Assembly: GCF_013782625.1 (NCBI RefSeq) | Contig: NZ_CP056199.1 | Location: 886,588-950,587 of the forward strand | Source: Enterobacter sp. RHBSTW-00994 | GTDB taxonomy: Bacteria > Pseudomonadota > Gammaproteobacteria > Enterobacterales > Enterobacteriaceae | DNA: 64,000 nt | Direction of reading: 5' to 3' | Shown: in pieces, positions 55,573 through 64,000 of the stretch | How positions within the stretch are numbered: position 1 is the stretch's first letter | How the letters are laid out: each line of letters starts with the position of its first letter | Made by a program: the position numbers and the translations under genes | Notes under the pieces: model-generated | The model's database searches: none | Told to the model about the DNA's origin: nothing | The model's input: the letters and a program-made list of their open reading frames with translations, nothing else

Positions 55573-55872
55573 ACTACTAGTTCCTTGATAAAGCTAAAAC
55601 CAACTTGCCAGGACGGCAAAAGAGACCCGAAATCAGAATTATCTGGATTAGGAGCGCTCACATTAGCACCGCCATAGATTTTCGCAAGCGCCAACCTTTG
55701 AGTTTACAAATTAGTTTTACGTTATAACCCATCAAGAAGACGCTGGCTCCAGGAACTTTGCGTAATAGCTCGCATTTTGGCGTCTGCTGGAGCGTATTCC
55801 CTGCCCCCGAAAGGGCGAAAATGTTACACTTTGCGCATCTTGGTTTGTTGTTCATGGATACTTGTTAACCCC
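55573..55872 (+). promoter_or_regulatory. yafK-nqrA divergent intergenic region
   Basis: These 300 bases hold no gene I can support. An extended -10 (TGTTACACT, hexamer 55825-55830) about 42 bases before the nqrA ATG is the best candidate nqr promoter. Its -35 is poor. No ArcA, FNR or NarL site is evident by eye. Confidence 0.4.
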
Positions 55873-57216
55873 ATGTTTAGAATAAAAAAAGGACTTAACC
55901 TGCCGATCTCAGGCGTGCCGGAACAGCACATTTCGGCAGGCTGTAATATTCGTCATGTTGCGATACTGGGCGACGATTATGTGGGAATGCGGCCCTCCAT
56001 GATGGTGCAGGAAGGGGATCGCGTCGTTAAAGGACAGGCGCTGTTTGAGGATAAAAAAAATCCCGGAGTGATGTTCACTGCGCCTGCCTGCGGCACAATC
56101 GTGGCGATTAACCGTGGTGAACGTCGTGTATTGCGGTCAGTTGTTATCCGTATTGAAGGCAACGAGCAGCGTGAGTTTGCCCGCTTTGACTCCGCAGATC
56201 TCGCAACACTTCCTCGGGACGTGGTGCAATCTCAGTTGCTGGTGTCCGGGTTGTGGACGGCATTACGAACGCGGCCCTTTAGCCAATCCCCGGTTCCCGG
56301 TTCTGTACCTGCAGCCATTTTTGTCACCGCCATTGATACCAACCCACTCAGTGCCGATCCGCAGCCGATAATCCTGAAGCAACGCCAGGCTTTTGACGCC
56401 GGGCTGACTCTGTTAACTCGTCTGACGGAAGGGAAAGTGCATGTCTGTCAGGCCAGCGGCGGCAAACTGGGCGGTCATCCACAAGGTCAGGTGACGTTCA
56501 ATCAGTTTGCCGGCCCTCATCCGGCAGGGCTTGTCGGGACTCACATCCATTTTCTTGAACCGGTTAGCCTGACAAAACAGGTATGGCATCTTAATTACCA
56601 GGATGTGATTGCTATTGGCCATCTCTTTACGACAGGCGAGTTGCGCCCGGACCGCGTGATCGCCATTGGCGGCCCTCAGGCAGTTCACCCGCGACTGGTT
56701 CGCACGATTATGGGGGCGGACATTAATGAATTGCTGGCAACGGAGACGAAAGAGGGCGAAAACCGCCTGATTTCCGGCTCGGTGCTCAGTGGCAGGCATG
56801 CTGCTGGCGCAGTGGCATTCCTTGGGCGTTTTCATCTGCAGGTCAGTGTGGTGCAGGAAGGGCGAGATAAAGAGTTGTTTGGCTGGGTGATGCCGGGAGC
56901 GGAGAAATTTTCTATCACCCGTACAACACTGGGTCATTTTCTGCGTCACAGGCTGTTTAATTTTTCCACCAGCACACACGGTGGCGAGCGTGCAATGGTT
57001 CCCATTGGGAATTACGAGCGCGTTATGCCGCTCGATATTTTGCCAACCCCACTGCTGCGCGATTTGCTGGCCGGAGATACGGAAAGTGCGCAGGCATTGG
57101 GTTGTCTGGAGCTGGATGAAGAAGACCTGGCGCTCTGCACCTATGTATGTCCAGGAAAATATGAATATGGACCCGTATTGCGCGAGGTGTTAACCCGCAT
57201 TGAGCAGGAAGGATAA
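55873..57216 (+). CDS. nqrA: Na+-translocating NADH:quinone reductase subunit A
   Basis: NqrA is the peripheral cytoplasmic subunit of Na+-NQR that contributes to the ubiquinone site. From the ATG at 55873 ([12 protein letters not shown]) it has 447 residues, the family length. The frame extends upstream to 55777, but that part is not NqrA-like. Biotin-lipoyl-like N-terminal features ([13 protein letters not shown]) and RnfC-like folds are present. It opens the six-gene nqr operon, 3 bases before nqrB. Confidence 0.96.
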   Translation: MFRIKKGLNLPISGVPEQHISAGCNIRHVAILGDDYVGMRPSMMVQEGDRVVKGQALFEDKKNPGVMFTAPACGTIVAINRGERRVLRSVVIRIEGNEQREFARFDSADLATLPRDVVQSQLLVSGLWTALRTRPFSQSPVPGSVPAAIFVTAIDTNPLSADPQPIILKQRQAFDAGLTLLTRLTEGKVHVCQASGGKLGGHPQGQVTFNQFAGPHPAGLVGTHIHFLEPVSLTKQVWHLNYQDVIAIGHLFTTGELRPDRVIAIGGPQAVHPRLVRTIMGADINELLATETKEGENRLISGSVLSGRHAAGAVAFLGRFHLQVSVVQEGRDKELFGWVMPGAEKFSITRTTLGHFLRHRLFNFSTSTHGGERAMVPIGNYERVMPLDILPTPLLRDLLAGDTESAQALGCLELDEEDLALCTYVCPGKYEYGPVLREVLTRIEQEG

Positions 57217-57219
57217 CTG

Positions 57220-58458
57220 ATGGGCTTAAAACACCTCTTTGAAAAACTGGAGCCGCATTTTACGCAGGGCGGTAAGCTGGAAAAGTATTACCCGCTGTTT
57301 GAAGCAACCGTGACCATTTTCTACACGCCGGGGCAAGTCACAAAAGGGGCGGCGCATGTGCGCGACGCCATCGACCTCAAACGCATGATGATTCTGGTCT
57401 GGTTTGCGGTATTCCCGGCGATGTTCTGGGGAATGTATAACGTAGGGTTACAGACCATTCCGGCGTTACACCATCTTTATGATGCCCCACAGCTCGCGCA
57501 GGTGATTCAGTCAGACTGGCATTATCGTCTGGCGCAGTCGTTGGGTGTTAGCTTTGCCTCTGACGCCGGCTGGATCAGCATGATGACGCTCGGCGCGGTC
57601 TTTTTTCTGCCGATTTATCTCACGGTCTTTATTGTCGGGGGCTTCTGGGAAGTCCTGTTTGCCATTGTGCGCAAACACGAGATCAACGAAGGCTTCTTTG
57701 TCACCTCCATTCTTTTCGCCCTGATAGTGCCCCCGACACTACCATTGTGGCAGGCAGCGCTTGGGATCAGCTTTGGTGTGGTCATTGCCAAAGAGATATT
57801 CGGCGGGACCGGGCGTAACTTTCTTAACCCAGCTCTGGCTGGGCGTGCGTTTCTGTTCTTTGCTTATCCTGCGCAGATCTCCGGCGACCTGGTCTGGACG
57901 GCGGCAGACGGATTTTCAGGCGCGACGCCCCTCTCTCAGTGGGCTGCACACGGCGGTGAAACGCTGGTCAATAATGCGACAGGCCAGCCCGTCACCTGGT
58001 TTGATGCCTTTATAGGCAATATTCCTGGCTCTATCGGGGAAGTGTCCACGCTGATGATCCTGATTGGCGGAGCCATCATCTTGTTCGGACGCGTCGCTTC
58101 CTGGCGAATCGTTGCTGGCGTTATGCTCGGTATGGCGTTAACCGCGTCACTCTTTAATCTAATAGGCTCCAGCACTAACCCAATGTTCTCTATGCCGTGG
58201 TACTGGCATCTGGTTCTGGGCGGTTTTGCTTTTGGGATGATGTTTATGGCGACCGACCCCGTCTCGGCTTCATTTACCGACAAAGGGAAATGGTGCTACG
58301 GCGTGCTCATCGGCGTGATGTGTGTATTGATTCGTGTGGTCAACCCGGCTTATCCGGAAGGGATGATGTTGGCCATTTTGTTTGCCAACCTGTTTGCGCC
58401 GCTGTTCGATTATCTGGTAGTGCGCGCCAACATCAAGCGGAGGAAGGCGCGTGGCTGA
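57220..58458 (+). CDS. nqrB: Na+-NQR subunit B (covalent FMN, Na+ channel)
   Basis: NqrB is the large membrane subunit (about ten spans) that carries covalent FMN and riboflavin and forms part of the sodium path. It has 412 residues. The flavinylation motif [10 protein letters not shown] places FMN-bearing Thr236 exactly as in Vibrio cholerae. It overlaps nqrC by 8 bases. Confidence 0.97.
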   Translation: MGLKHLFEKLEPHFTQGGKLEKYYPLFEATVTIFYTPGQVTKGAAHVRDAIDLKRMMILVWFAVFPAMFWGMYNVGLQTIPALHHLYDAPQLAQVIQSDWHYRLAQSLGVSFASDAGWISMMTLGAVFFLPIYLTVFIVGGFWEVLFAIVRKHEINEGFFVTSILFALIVPPTLPLWQAALGISFGVVIAKEIFGGTGRNFLNPALAGRAFLFFAYPAQISGDLVWTAADGFSGATPLSQWAAHGGETLVNNATGQPVTWFDAFIGNIPGSIGEVSTLMILIGGAIILFGRVASWRIVAGVMLGMALTASLFNLIGSSTNPMFSMPWYWHLVLGGFAFGMMFMATDPVSASFTDKGKWCYGVLIGVMCVLIRVVNPAYPEGMMLAILFANLFAPLFDYLVVRANIKRRKARG

Positions 58459-59245
58459 CATCAAAAATAACGATAGCATCGGCAAAACATTGCTGGTGGT
58501 ACTGGTGCTTTGCCTGGTCTGTTCTGTCGTCGTTGCCGGCTCTGCCGTAGGGTTAAAACCTTTACAGCAAGAGCAACGCGCCCTGGATAAGCAACGCAAT
58601 ATTCTGGCGGTTGCCGGGCTTATGCGGGAGGGGATGAACGCTGATGACGTATCTAAAATCTTTGCTGAACGTATCTCGGCCCGCCTGGTGGATTTAAAAA
58701 CGGGCATCTTGCTGGATAAAGATCCGGCGAAATTTAACCCGTCACAGGCATTAAAAGATCCGCAGATGAGTCAGGCGCTTGAAGCCGCACAAGATCCGGC
58801 AGGTATCAAACGGCGCGCTAACATTGCCGAAATATACCTGGTTCGCGATGAGCAAAAACGTGTTCAGGAGATGGTGCTTCCGGTCTATGGCAACGGATTA
58901 TGGTCGGTAATGTACGCCTTTGTTGCGCTCGACACGGATGGCCGTACCGTAAAAGGCATTACGTATTACGACCACGGGGAAACTCCAGGCCTGGGGGGCG
59001 AGATTGAGAACCCAGGCTGGCGGGCACAGTTTGTCGGCAAGAAAGTCCTCGACGATAACGGGCAGCCTGCGTTGAAAGTGGTTAAAGGCGCCGCGCGTCC
59101 TGGCGATCAGTACGCGGTTGACGGGCTTTCCGGTGCAACTCTTACGTCAAACGGCGTGCAGCACAGTTTTGATTTCTGGATGGGGGAGCTGGGTTTTGGT
59201 CCCTTCCTGAAAAATGTACGTGAAGGAGCGTTGAACCATGGCTGA
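58451..59245 (+). CDS. nqrC: Na+-NQR subunit C (covalent FMN)
   Basis: NqrC is anchored by one N-terminal span (about 10-32), with a periplasmic FMN domain. The attachment motif [10 protein letters not shown] gives Thr230 as the flavinylated residue. It has 264 residues. The start is GTG at 58451 inside the nqrB end. ApbE is required to attach the FMN but is not encoded in this cluster. Confidence 0.96.
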   Translation: MADIKNNDSIGKTLLVVLVLCLVCSVVVAGSAVGLKPLQQEQRALDKQRNILAVAGLMREGMNADDVSKIFAERISARLVDLKTGILLDKDPAKFNPSQALKDPQMSQALEAAQDPAGIKRRANIAEIYLVRDEQKRVQEMVLPVYGNGLWSVMYAFVALDTDGRTVKGITYYDHGETPGLGGEIENPGWRAQFVGKKVLDDNGQPALKVVKGAARPGDQYAVDGLSGATLTSNGVQHSFDFWMGELGFGPFLKNVREGALNHG

Positions 59246-59876
59246 TGTGGGCGAAATGAAAGAAGTTAAAAAGGTGCTGATTGGCCCATTATTTGCCAAT
59301 AATCCGATAACCCTGCAGGTGCTTGGCGTCTGTTCTGCGCTGGCGGTGACGACCAAACTGGAAACGGCGTTGGTCATGACGGTGGCAGTAACACTGGTCA
59401 CGGCGTTTTCCAGCATGTTTATCTCCATGATCCGCCATCACATTCCGAACAGTGTGAGGATCATTGTGCAGATGGCGATCATCGCCTCGCTGGTGATCGT
59501 GGTCGATCAGCTATTGCGTGCTTTTGCCTATGAGACTTCAAAGCAGCTGTCGGTATTTGTTGGTTTGATCATTACCAACTGTATTGTCATGGGGCGGGCT
59601 GAAGCTTGTGCCATGAAAATGCCGCCGCTTGCGAGCTTTATGGATGGTATCGGCAATGGCCTGGGGTACGGTGTGATTTTGCTGACAGTGGGGTTCCTGC
59701 GCGAGCTAATCGGCAGCGGCAAGCTGTTTGGTATCACCGTATTAGATACCGTACAAAATGGTGGCTGGTATCTGCCTAACGGGTTGTTCCTTCTGGCCCC
59801 GAGCGCATTTTTCATTATCGGTTTGCTGATTTGGGCAATTCGCACGCTGAAGCCTGAACAGCAGGAAAAGGAGTAA
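59238..59876 (+). CDS. nqrD: Na+-NQR subunit D
   Basis: NqrD is a 212-residue membrane subunit with six spans. With NqrE it forms the inverted pair that holds the intramembrane iron centre; its cysteines include those in [14 protein letters not shown]. It overlaps nqrC by 8 bases. Confidence 0.96.
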   Translation: MADVGEMKEVKKVLIGPLFANNPITLQVLGVCSALAVTTKLETALVMTVAVTLVTAFSSMFISMIRHHIPNSVRIIVQMAIIASLVIVVDQLLRAFAYETSKQLSVFVGLIITNCIVMGRAEACAMKMPPLASFMDGIGNGLGYGVILLTVGFLRELIGSGKLFGITVLDTVQNGGWYLPNGLFLLAPSAFFIIGLLIWAIRTLKPEQQEKE

Positions 59877-59882
59877 CCGACA

Positions 59883-60479
59883 ATGGCTCATTACCTGAGT
59901 TTATTTGTGCGCGCCGTATTTGTAGAAAACATGGCGCTCGCGTTCTTCCTTGGCATGTGTACATTTCTTGCCGTATCTAAAAAAGTGTCGACAGCCTTTG
60001 GTCTTGGCGTCGCTGTGACCGTTGTTCTCGGGTTATCTGTACCGATTAACAACCTGGTGTACAACGTTGTGCTGCGTGACGGTGCGTTGGTTGAAGGGGT
60101 CGATCTCAGCTTTCTTAACTTCATCACCTTCATCGGTGTGATTGCGGCGCTGGTTCAGATCCTTGAGATGATCCTCGACAGGTATTTCCCGTCACTTTAT
60201 AACGCGCTGGGGATTTTCCTACCCTTGATTGCCGTGAACTGCGCCATCTTCGGCGGTGTATCATTCATGGTTCAGCGTGACTACAACTTTAGTGAATCCG
60301 TTGTGTATGGTTTTGGTTCTGGTATCGGCTGGATGCTGGCGATCGTAACCATGGCGGGGATCCGCGAAAAAATGAAATATGCCAATGTGCCGGCAGGCTT
60401 ACGCGGCTTAGGGATCACCTTTATCACCACCGGATTAATGGCACTGGGTTTTATGTCCTTCTCCGGTGTGCAGCTATAA
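59883..60479 (+). CDS. nqrE: Na+-NQR subunit E
   Basis: NqrE is a 198-residue membrane subunit, homologous to NqrD and RnfA, with six spans. Conserved cysteines lie in [11 protein letters not shown] and [13 protein letters not shown], the iron-site ligands between NqrD and NqrE. It lies 6 bases after nqrD. Confidence 0.96.
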   Translation: MAHYLSLFVRAVFVENMALAFFLGMCTFLAVSKKVSTAFGLGVAVTVVLGLSVPINNLVYNVVLRDGALVEGVDLSFLNFITFIGVIAALVQILEMILDRYFPSLYNALGIFLPLIAVNCAIFGGVSFMVQRDYNFSESVVYGFGSGIGWMLAIVTMAGIREKMKYANVPAGLRGLGITFITTGLMALGFMSFSGVQL

Positions 60480-60489
60480 GGGCAAATAG

Positions 60490-61713
60490 ATGGAAATTAT
60501 TCTTGGCGTGGTGATGTTCACGCTCATTGTTCTGGTGCTTTCAGGACTCATTCTGGCGGCGCGTTCAAAGCTGGTGAATTCCGGAGATGTCATTATCGAT
60601 ATCAATAATGACCCGCAAAACCAGATCCGCACTCCGGCGGGTGATAAGCTACTGAATACCCTCTCAGGTAACGGGATTTTTGTCTCTTCGGCGTGCGGTG
60701 GTGGTGGCTCCTGCGGCCAGTGCCGCGTGACGGTAAAAGAGGGGGGCGGGGAAATCCTGCCGACTGAGCTGGCGCATATTACCCGACGTGAGGCAAAAGA
60801 GGGCTGTCGTCTGGCGTGTCAGGTTGCCGTCCGCCAGAACATGAAAATTGCGTTGCCGGAAGAGATCTTTGGCGTCAAAAAGTGGGAGTGCGAGGTTATC
60901 TCCAATGATAACAAAGCCACGTTTATCAAAGAGCTGAAGCTACGCGTGCCGGAAGGGGAAGATGTTCCATTCCGTGCCGGTGGCTACATCCAGATAGAGT
61001 GTCCGGCACATACCGTCGCGTATGCAGATTTCGACGTGCCGGACGAGTATCGTGCCGACTGGGACAAATTTAATCTCTTCCGTTTTGTTTCTGAGGTCAA
61101 AGAGCCGACGCTGCGCGCTTACTCTATGGCGAACTACCCGGATGAGAAGGGCATAATAATGCTTAACGTCCGTATCGCAACGCCGCCCCCGAATGTGCCA
61201 GATGCCCCGCCGGGCGTGATGTCATCTTATATCTGGTCACTGAAAGCAGGCGACAAAGTCACTATCTCCGGGCCGTTTGGTGAGTTCTTTGCTAAAGAGA
61301 CTGACGCGGAAATGGTCTTTATTGGGGGTGGTGCGGGCATGGCTCCGATGCGCTCGCACATCTTTGACCAGCTTAAACGGCTTGGCAGCAAGCGTAAGAT
61401 CAGCTTCTGGTACGGCGCACGCTCGCTGCGCGAGATGTTTTACGGCGAAGAATTTGAGCAACTGGCACGTGAAAATCCAAACTTTACCTTCCATGTGGCC
61501 CTGTCAGATCCGCAGCCGGAAGATAACTGGACGGGCTACACCGGCTTTATTCACAATGTTCTGTATGAACACTATCTGAAGCAGCATCCTGCACCTGAAG
61601 ATTGTGAGTTCTATATGTGTGGTCCGCCAATGATGAATGCGGCAGTCATCAGGATGCTCGGTGAACTCGGCGTGGAAGATGAAAACATTATGCTGGATGA
61701 TTTTGGAGGCTGA
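60490..61713 (+). CDS. nqrF: Na+-NQR subunit F (NADH dehydrogenase, FAD, 2Fe-2S)
   Basis: NqrF takes electrons from NADH. The 407-residue protein has an N-terminal membrane anchor (about 3-25) and a plant-type ferredoxin domain whose 2Fe-2S cysteines are Cys69, Cys75, Cys78 and Cys110. The FAD domain carries RAYSMANYP, and the NADH domain carries [11 protein letters not shown]. The stop shares one base with the nqrM start. Confidence 0.97.
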   Translation: MEIILGVVMFTLIVLVLSGLILAARSKLVNSGDVIIDINNDPQNQIRTPAGDKLLNTLSGNGIFVSSACGGGGSCGQCRVTVKEGGGEILPTELAHITRREAKEGCRLACQVAVRQNMKIALPEEIFGVKKWECEVISNDNKATFIKELKLRVPEGEDVPFRAGGYIQIECPAHTVAYADFDVPDEYRADWDKFNLFRFVSEVKEPTLRAYSMANYPDEKGIIMLNVRIATPPPNVPDAPPGVMSSYIWSLKAGDKVTISGPFGEFFAKETDAEMVFIGGGAGMAPMRSHIFDQLKRLGSKRKISFWYGARSLREMFYGEEFEQLARENPNFTFHVALSDPQPEDNWTGYTGFIHNVLYEHYLKQHPAPEDCEFYMCGPPMMNAAVIRMLGELGVEDENIMLDDFGG

Positions 61714-61916
61714 TGATGTTGACGTTTCTGGCGACCTTCTCAATATTCGTGCTGGTGGTGTTCGGTATGTCTTTAGGCTGGCTCATCAAGCGAAAGAGTC
61801 TTCAGGGTAGCTGTGGCGGTATCTCTTCACTGGGGATAGACAAAGTCTGCGATTGTCCGGAACCGTGTGATGCTCGTAAAAAACGGATGGCGCGCGAAGC
61901 ACGACGGATCCTGTAA
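61713..61916 (+). CDS. nqrM: Na+-NQR maturation protein NqrM
   Basis: NqrM delivers or inserts the iron of the NqrD/NqrE centre. The 67-residue protein has one N-terminal membrane span (about 3-25) and a cysteine cluster in GSCGGISSLG and VCDCPEPC, all needed in Vibrio. It overlaps nqrF by one base; a second ATG at 61716 is equally possible. It ends the operon. Confidence 0.93.
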   Translation: MMLTFLATFSIFVLVVFGMSLGWLIKRKSLQGSCGGISSLGIDKVCDCPEPCDARKKRMAREARRIL

Positions 61917-62010
61917 ATCGGCTCTGCTATGGGTCTACGATCCTGTAGGCCCGATAAATAACATCCAGCCCGGCAATTGCTGCGCTCACTTCTCAACTCT
62001 GATTTTTTTA

Positions 62011-62026
62011 CTGTATACTTATCCAG
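62011..62026. promoter_or_regulatory. LexA box of dinB
   Basis: CTGTATACTTATCCAG fits the SOS box CTGT-N8-ACAG with one mismatch and is nearly the E. coli dinB box. It lies 20 bases before the dinB ATG, so dinB should be DNA-damage inducible. Confidence 0.88.
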
Positions 62027-62045
62027 TGATGAGTGAGGGTTTACT

Positions 62046-63104
62046 ATGCGCAAAATAATCCATGTGGATATGGACTGCTTTTTTGCAGCAGTGGAGATGC
62101 GTGATAATCCCGCGTTGCGGGATATCCCTATTGCCATTGGCGGCAGCCGTGTGCAGCGTGGTGTCATCAGTACTGCCAACTATCCGGCTCGCAAATTTGG
62201 CGTGCGCAGTGCCATGCCAACGGCAATGGCGCTAAAACTCTGCCCTCATCTCACGCTTTTGCCTGGTCGTTTTGACGCTTACAAAGAGGCTTCTCAACAT
62301 ATCCGGGAGATCTTTTCTCGCTACACGTCCCTGATAGAACCGCTGTCGCTGGATGAAGCCTATCTTGATGTGACCGATAGCGTGCACTGCCACGGGTCCG
62401 CGACGCTGATGGCTCAAGAAATTCGGCAGACTATTTGTAATGAACTAAATCTGACGGCCTCTGCGGGCGTCGCGCCGGTTAAATTCCTTGCCAAAATTGC
62501 CTCAGATTTGAATAAACCAGATGGGCAGTATGTGATTACACCGGAAGAGGTTCCTGCGTTTTTGAAAACGCTGCCGCTGGGGAAAATACCCGGTGTCGGT
62601 AAAGTCTCTGCCGCAAAGCTGGAAAGCATGGGGCTGCGTACCTGCGAAGATGTTCAACGCAGTGACCTGGCAATGTTGCTCAAACGCTTCGGCAAGTTTG
62701 GTCGCGTGCTTTGGGAGCGCAGCCAGGGGATTGATGAGCGCAGTGTAAATAATGAACGTCTGCGCAAATCGGTGGGTGTCGAGCGGACACTGATTGAAGA
62801 TATTCATGACTGGGTCGACTGCGAAATCATTATTACTGAACAACTCTACCCCGAACTGGAACGGCGCTTAGCCAAAGTAAAACCGGACCTGTTGATTGCC
62901 CGTCAGGGCATCAAACTGAAGTTTAACGATTTCCAGCAGACCACGCAGGAGCATGTCTGGCCGCGCCTGAATAAAGACGATCTCATCGCCACGGCAAAAA
63001 AAGCCTGGGAAGAGCGCAGGGGTGGACGAGGCGTTCGACTGGTAGGATTGCACGTTACGCTGCTGGATCCGCAACTTGAGCGGCAACTCGTTCTTGGGTT
63101 ATAA
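62046..63104 (+). CDS. dinB: DNA polymerase IV
   Basis: Pol IV is a Y-family translesion polymerase induced by SOS. It has 352 residues (E. coli 351). Catalytic metal ligands are Asp8 (HVDMDCF) and Asp103/Glu104 (SLDEAYLD). The steric gate region is DCFFAAVE. The little-finger domain begins near residue 240, and the C-terminal QLVLGL clamp-binding peptide is present. The downstream partners in K-12 (yafNOP, prfH) are absent; pepD converges 75 bases away. Confidence 0.97.
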   Translation: MRKIIHVDMDCFFAAVEMRDNPALRDIPIAIGGSRVQRGVISTANYPARKFGVRSAMPTAMALKLCPHLTLLPGRFDAYKEASQHIREIFSRYTSLIEPLSLDEAYLDVTDSVHCHGSATLMAQEIRQTICNELNLTASAGVAPVKFLAKIASDLNKPDGQYVITPEEVPAFLKTLPLGKIPGVGKVSAAKLESMGLRTCEDVQRSDLAMLLKRFGKFGRVLWERSQGIDERSVNNERLRKSVGVERTLIEDIHDWVDCEIIITEQLYPELERRLAKVKPDLLIARQGIKLKFNDFQQTTQEHVWPRLNKDDLIATAKKAWEERRGGRGVRLVGLHVTLLDPQLERQLVLGL

Positions 63105-63108
63105 AAAA

Positions 63109-63134
63109 GCCCGGTAGCATTATGCTTACCGGGC
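63109..63134 (-). terminator. Terminator of pepD (REP-like stem)
   Basis: GCCCGGTA and TACCGGGC form a perfect 8-bp outer stem. On the minus strand it is followed by six T, so it ends pepD. The stem sequence also resembles the REP palindromes of Klebsiella/Enterobacter, so a REP half may have been co-opted. Confidence 0.82.
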
Positions 63135-63144
63135 GGTATTTTCA

Positions 63145-63176
63145 CCCTCTCTTTGTGGGAAAGGGCTGGTTGACGG
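63145..63176. repeat. Decayed copy of the 49771 palindrome
   Basis: ACCCTCTCTTTGTGGGAAAG, then GGCTGGTTGACGG aligns base for base with most of the element after the hydrolase gene (CCCTC, CTTT, TGGGA, AGGGC, GG, TGA, GG in order). The stem here is imperfect. Confidence 0.45.
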
Positions 63177-63178
63177 AA

Positions 63179-64000
63179 TTACTTAGCTGGAATGGCTTTC
63201 AGCAGCTCAGTCAGCAGCGTCCAGTAATGGCCAACGCTTTCGATATGAACTTGTTCATCCGGGGAGTGTGGTCCGGTAATGGTTGGCCCAATAGAGACCA
63301 TGTCCATATCAGGATATGGTTTTTTGAACAGACCACATTCCAGACCCGCATGGATCACCTGGATGTTAGGCGTGCTGTTAAACAGACGCTGATAAGTTTC
63401 ACGCACCAGCGCCATCACAGGAGAACTTGCATCCGGCTGCCAGCCTGGGTAGCTGCCTTTGGCGGAGGTTTTCGCACCGGACAGTTTGCCCAGTGATTCC
63501 AGCATGCTCACAACATACTCTTTACCGCTGTCGATCAGTGAACGGATCAGGCAGATGATTTCAGCACTGTCGTCGCTCATGGTCACTACGCCCACATTCA
63601 GGGAGGTTTCCACCACGCCTTTTGCGACGTCAGAGTTACGGATCACACCGTTTGGTGTCGCGTTCAGCAACTGCACAAAGCTGTCGCGAGACAGTGTGGT
63701 CAGCGCGGCTTTATCTGTCGACACTGATTCCAGAACCACGGTCAGGTTCTTCTCTTTAACAGCCAGTTCGTTTTTCAGGATATCCAGATAAACGCCGGAG
63801 AGGGTTTTTAACTCGTCCGCTTTTGCTGCCGGAACGGCGACGGTGGCGAATGCTTCGCGTGGGATAGCGTTACGCAGTGTACCGCCGTTGAAATCAACCA
63901 GACGCAGATCCAACTCAGTGGCATGGCCTGCCAGGAAGCGTGCCAGCAGTTTATTGGCATTGCCCAGGCCTAAGTGGATGTCACCACCAGAGTGACCGCC
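63179..64000 (-). CDS. pepD: Cytosolic non-specific dipeptidase (peptidase D), 5' part beyond window
   Basis: PepD is an M20-family zinc dipeptidase that hydrolyses many dipeptides, including Cys-Gly from glutathione breakdown. The last 273 of about 485 residues are visible. The frame is open to the window edge, where it reads GGHSGGDIHLGLGNANKLLA, the lid-domain motif. NGGTLRNAIPREA, HAGLECGLF (metal-ligand Glu) and the C-terminal SPDEQVHIESVGHYW are present. The TTG at 63913 is internal. Confidence 0.97.
   Translation of the reverse strand, partial: GGHSGGDIHLGLGNANKLLARFLAGHATELDLRLVDFNGGTLRNAIPREAFATVAVPAAKADELKTLSGVYLDILKNELAVKEKNLTVVLESVSTDKAALTTLSRDSFVQLLNATPNGVIRNSDVAKGVVETSLNVGVVTMSDDSAEIICLIRSLIDSGKEYVVSMLESLGKLSGAKTSAKGSYPGWQPDASSPVMALVRETYQRLFNSTPNIQVIHAGLECGLFKKPYPDMDMVSIGPTITGPHSPDEQVHIESVGHYWTLLTELLKAIPAK

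Noticed and set aside
55777-55872. 32-codon N-terminal extension of nqrA
   Set aside because: It is unlike any NqrA N-terminus and covers the probable promoter.

Overview
The window is chromosomal DNA from a member of the Enterobacteriaceae. Nearly every protein outside two short regions can be aligned from memory to an E. coli K-12 protein at high identity and equal length, and gene order follows the E. coli cdsA-to-pepD interval (about 4-6 minutes on the K-12 map). It is not E. coli or Salmonella. A complete Na+-translocating NADH:quinone reductase operon sits between yafK and dinB, and several K-12 genes expected in this interval (yaeF, ivy, the yafQ/dinJ and yafNO toxin-antitoxin pairs, the fhiA/mbhA remnants) are missing. 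Klebsiella/Enterobacter/Cedecea-like genera are possible, but I cannot fix the genus by eye.

Layout. 1-13753 (+): envelope and lipid A biogenesis run into DNA replication and fatty acid synthesis (cdsA partial, rseP, bamA, skp, lpxD, fabZ, lpxA, lpxB, rnhB, dnaE, accA), closed by a strong terminator. 13854-20156: ldcC, yaeR, tilS, the opposing rof/yaeP pair, yaeQ, arfB, nlpE. 20210-25786 (-): proS, trmO, rcsF and the methionine importer metNIQ. 25975: gmhB. 26591-32211: a complete rrnH-type operon with P1/P2 promoters, boxA, 16S, tRNA-Ile, tRNA-Ala, 23S, 5S, tRNA-Asp and terminator. 32334-41383: dkgB, yafC, an MFS exporter gene absent from K-12 here, yafD, yafE, mltD, gloB, yafS, rnhA, dnaQ. 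41516: a second, identical tRNA-Asp (aspV position).

41593-49801 is accessory. A GntR/FCD regulator is translationally coupled to a five-gene peptide-type ABC importer and a leaderless gamma-glutamyltransferase-family hydrolase. A 21-bp perfect palindrome built on GAACCAAT, with a third copy abutting the regulator's start codon, is the likely operator. By analogy with the E. coli iaaA-gsiABCD glutathione operon, the cluster probably imports a gamma-glutamyl or similar peptide/amide and hydrolyses it in the cytoplasm. This is the best candidate here for a poorly described system. The substrate is not determinable from sequence.

49815-55572: yafV, fadE (with a FadR box), gmhA, yafJ, yafK. 55873-61916: nqrABCDEF plus the assembly factor nqrM, without a linked apbE. 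62046-64000: LexA-controlled dinB and the 3' part of pepD on the opposite strand. I saw no insertion sequence, phage or CRISPR array.
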